In this document: positions 41,049 through 43,333 of the stretch, piece by piece
How the letters are laid out: each line of letters begins with the position of its first letter
Numbering within the stretch: the stretch's first letter is position 1
IMG/VR virus record: IMGVR_UViG_3300037493_006298
Location: 1-43,333 of that record
DNA from: a virus
DNA length: 43,333 nucleotides
Reading direction: 5' to 3' (one strand)
The notes under the pieces: generated by a model
What the model was told of the DNA's origin: nothing
The model's input: only the letters and a program-made list of their open reading frames with translations
Databases searched by the model: none
Position numbers and translations under genes: made by a program

Positions 41049-41370
41049 GTTTTCTTCTCCTTTTCAATTAAAATTTAATGATTAATATATAAAAAGGAAT
41101 TGAAGGAAAGTCAATAAAAAAATGAATATAATATAAATTTTTTTAAGTTATAAACCATTGATTTTGCTATACTTGCAAAAATCATCAAAAATATATTATA
41201 AAAAAATATAACATTTTTCGGGGAAATATGAAAATTGTATGAATTTTGTATGAATTAAATGATCTTATTGGATATTAAGTGATTTTAATTGATCTAAAAG
41301 AACATTAATAAAATAAGGGTGAATCCTATGAGAGGCTTGATTTTATTGAGCGGGAGCTTGATTTTACTAT

Positions 41371-41378
<8 letters not shown>
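41049..41378. other. AT-rich non-coding right end of prophage
   Basis: This stretch of 330 bases has no credible gene. It probably contains the promoter for the leftward DUF932 cluster, and it carries the arm-type repeats at 41234-41256. It is the phage arm flanking the right att core. Confidence 0.7.
41235..41256 (+). repeat. Arm-type repeat, right end (two perfect 11-mers)
   Basis: Two perfect tandem copies of TTGTATGAATT (41235-41245 and 41246-41256), in the same orientation as the copy and a half at 2869-2885. It lies about 115 bp inside the right att core. Pairs of 10-11-bp repeats on both arms are what tyrosine integrases bind through their N-terminal domain. Binding itself is inferred. 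Confidence 0.65.
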
Positions 41379-41454
<76 letters not shown>

Positions 41455-41834
41455 TCACAAAAAACATATGAACAATGGAATAAACGATTTACGCGCGTCA
41501 AGAGAAAAAATAGGGCATGTCTTGATTCCATGAGGCAATCGCGGAATGCGTTTAGGGTCAATACCCTTCTATTAAGTGTTAACATCATTTTTCCCATCAA
41601 ATTGTCTCCATTTTATTATCATAGGACGCGTTGAGGGTAGGTCTGGAGTTTATGGGTTTTAAGAACCTTTTAAATAAACTCATTTAGGCGCCCCAGTTTT
41701 GCTAATTGAATCATAGCCTATTTATTAATTCCGGTTTTACACCTTATTTTATGAATGATACCATAAATACCATGTTATGATTATTACTGCAAAAGATATG
41801 ATAAGTGCAACAGGGAATATTTATTGTTTTGATC
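41455..41834. other. Chromosomal intergenic region
   Basis: AT-rich DNA upstream of the tRNA, with no supported gene. It should contain the tRNA promoter. The only feature I can define is one 29-bp arm of the inverted repeat that flanks the IS element (41623-41651). Confidence 0.6.
41623..41651 (+). repeat. Inverted repeat flanking the IS, left arm
   Basis: These 29 bases match the reverse complement of 43116-43144 at 28 positions. The two arms lie about 185 and 60 bp outside the IS ends, so they are not IS termini. They may be the ends of an older element or of a palindromic intergenic repeat into which the IS jumped. Confidence 0.8.
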
Positions 41835-41844
41835 TAGTGTCATG

Positions 41845-42468
41845 TCACATATCAAATGTCGGATAAAGCCTCTTTAGTTTTATACGAGCCTTTTCCGTCG
41901 TGAACTGCCAGTTTATCCTTGCATTCAGATTGTTGCGATGCGTTTGCCATTCTTTCACTTCTGCTTTCACTTCAGAGATTTGATCGATGCGCCTTCTCAA
42001 GCATTGATGAACAAGTACATTTAACTCGATCTCTGCCATATTGAGCCAACTGCCATGTTTGGGCGTGTAAACAAATTCAAAACGATCCCAGAGTTTTTTT
42101 GCTTCCTCCGGCGTAAAGGCATCATACAATGATCCTGGTTTATGTGTGTTCAAATTATCCATGACCAGAGTGATCTTTTTCACCTTCTTGTAGTGATCCG
42201 CGATTTCTTTGATGAACTGCGCCCAATCCAATTTGGTTTTTTTTTCTGTTACCTTGACAAGTCGATCTCCCGCCAATGGTTCGCTCGCCATGAATATATT
42301 ACATATTCCACATCGTTGGTATTCATAGTCATGGCGTTCGATTCTCCCGGGCGCAGCAGCAATAGGGATATGCTTTTCCTTGATTAATTGCTTTGGCGAT
42401 TCATCCATACAAACAATAGGAAAATCCTTGTTATAAGGACGTTTATATACATCAAGAACGTTTTCCAT
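41845..42468 (-). CDS. IS630 transposase, catalytic part
   Basis: A 207-residue frame with the DDE centre of IS630 transposases: first Asp in VCMDES (about residues 19-24), second in LVMDNLNTH (about 101-109), and Glu in SWLNMAEIEL (about 140-149). It excises and joins the IS ends at TA sites. Homology starts upstream of the ATG (frame reads GWVIPSPQNSDFVAC before it), so it is the C-terminal part of a split protein. Confidence 0.88.
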   Translation of the reverse strand: MENVLDVYKRPYNKDFPIVCMDESPKQLIKEKHIPIAAAPGRIERHDYEYQRCGICNIFMASEPLAGDRLVKVTEKKTKLDWAQFIKEIADHYKKVKKITLVMDNLNTHKPGSLYDAFTPEEAKKLWDRFEFVYTPKHGSWLNMAEIELNVLVHQCLRRRIDQISEVKAEVKEWQTHRNNLNARINWQFTTEKARIKLKRLYPTFDM

Positions 42469-42484
42469 ACAGGCGACAAAGTCA

Positions 42485-42976
42485 CTATTTTGAGGACTTG
42501 GAATGACCCACCCCCGCCTTTTCCAGGGTTTGATTTCGTTTTTTTAAAACTCGGCGAACAGTTTCATAAGAAATGCTGTCAATGTAATTCAGTTCAACAA
42601 CCTTGTCCGCGAGCAATCTCAAAGACCACCGCGCAAAACCTTTCGGCGGCTTGCTGCAACTTAATGCCACGAGGTGCGCCTCGAAGTCTCCATCGGCTTT
42701 CTTTTCATAAACCCTTTCCCCTTTGCGTCCATTTAAAACCATCTCCAAGCCTTCCTCAATAAATCTTTTTTTTATTCGGTCAATCTTCCGCATACTGACC
42801 TTCAAGATGGACGAGATCCCCTCATTTTTTGTTTTTTTATCCTGGAATTCTCCTTCATCACAATTGAGCATAACCAATGCGTTGATAACTTTTTGTGATT
42901 TATGATTTCCCTTCCTTGTAATCTCCCTGAGGTATTCTCTTTCGGCGCTTTCCAATGTCACCTTGTATTTTTTCAT
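42485..42976 (-). CDS. IS630 transposase, DNA-binding part
   Basis: A 163-residue frame with the N-terminal helix-turn-helix region of IS630 transposases (GISSILKVSMRKIDRIKKRF) and the typical KPPKGFARWSLRLLADKVVE segment. It leaves the family frame at a run of seven A (about 42541-42547), after which the catalytic part continues in the +1 (or -2) phase. A single-base change or slippage at the run would restore one protein. Confidence 0.88.
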   Translation of the reverse strand: MKKYKVTLESAEREYLREITRKGNHKSQKVINALVMLNCDEGEFQDKKTKNEGISSILKVSMRKIDRIKKRFIEEGLEMVLNGRKGERVYEKKADGDFEAHLVALSCSKPPKGFARWSLRLLADKVVELNYIDSISYETVRRVLKKRNQTLEKAGVGHSKSSK

Positions 42977-43058
42977 CGAATTTATTCCCCCTTTTGTATT
43001 TAATCTGGGGAATAAATATATCGTTCAAATACGTCATGTCAAGTGTGACATGACACTA

Positions 43059-43333
43059 GTGATGAGTAAAATGAAAAATAGTTCTATCTGTAAATTTTAA
43101 AGAATAATATTACAAAAACTCCAGACCGACCCTCAACGCGTCCTGTTGGAGGTTGTACGAATCATGCTGTATTCTAATAAACGATTTTATCGAACCGTGT
43201 CAATAATATTTTCATAAAAAGGATAGACTGATTCCAATCGCGTACTCAATAAGTCCAATAGGTTGTCAAAATCATGGTCAAAAAATAACTATCCTAATAC
43301 CTTTTTTATTTGGTAAGTTGGGTTATTTACGTA
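43059..43333. other. Chromosomal intergenic DNA at window end
   Basis: AT-rich sequence to the right of the IS. It contains the second inverted-repeat arm (43116-43144) and no supported gene. Confidence 0.55.
43116..43144 (-). repeat. Inverted repeat flanking the IS, right arm
   Basis: Reverse complement of 41623-41651 with one mismatch in 29 positions. The pair encloses 1.5 kb that includes the whole IS630 element. Confidence 0.8.

Larger units (their letters stand above)
41837..43056 (-). mobile_element. IS630-family insertion sequence
   Basis: A 1220-bp element with 13-bp perfect terminal inverted repeats (GTGTCATGTCACA at 41837 and its complement ending at 43056), which continue as imperfect repeats for about 12 bp. 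TA flanks both ends (41835-41836 and 43057-43058), the IS630/Tc1 target duplication. It encodes a transposase split in two frames on the minus strand. Confidence 0.92.

Overview
The window holds an essentially complete siphovirus-type prophage of about 38.6 kb (2775-41423, counting one attachment-site copy). It is integrated in a tRNA-Gly(CCC) gene of a bacterial chromosome. The boundaries are fixed by a 53-bp direct repeat (2775-2827 and 41371-41423) that covers the 3' part of the tRNA. The intact tRNA lies at the right end and a displaced 3' fragment lies at the left end. Chromosomal sequence is visible on both sides: a secreted GHL10-type glycoside hydrolase with FnIII modules on the left (running off the window), and an IS630-family insertion sequence in AT-rich non-coding DNA on the right. 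The host cannot be named from this. A lipoprotein with a classical lipobox, a spanin-like lysis gene and lambda-type head genes suggest a diderm bacterium. A PVC-group or similar uncultured lineage is a guess only.

Layout. Left end, leftward: integrase and a Xre-type repressor. A divergent control region (4436-4584) carries four copies of a 9-bp operator-like word. Rightward early genes: Cro-like protein, excisionase-like protein, small membrane peptide, Sak4-like ATPase, SSB-like protein, DnaQ-like exonuclease, Hjc-like nuclease, SF2 helicase, small genes, and a primase-helicase. Directly after the primase-helicase is a cluster of seven 9-bp repeats (12342-12481), a strong candidate replication origin. 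Next come about ten small accessory genes, a C5-methyltransferase remnant and a frameshifted ParB-methyltransferase.

The late region starts at 16551: small and large terminase (lambda gpA type), gpW-position protein, portal, S49 protease with a nested scaffold, decoration protein and major capsid protein. An unusual block follows (23986-29002) with signal-peptide proteins, a beta-helix protein and a tandem-repeat protein. Then come tail completion and terminator proteins, tail tube, a chaperone pair with a clear -1 frameshift site, tape measure, tail-tip or baseplate-type proteins, and a lysis-like cassette (coiled-coil membrane protein, holin-like protein, lipoprotein). A strong hairpin at 39188-39224 separates these from a leftward cluster of small genes headed by a DUF932 gene.

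Many neighbouring genes overlap by ATGA or TAATG, which indicates long translationally coupled operons. The most interesting points are: the candidate iteron origin; the paired arm-type repeats at both prophage ends; the -1 slippery site in the tail chaperone; the secreted or fibre-like block inside the head-to-tail gene order; two broken DNA methyltransferases; and the uncoupling of the chromosomal glycosidase gene from its upstream tRNA by the prophage.
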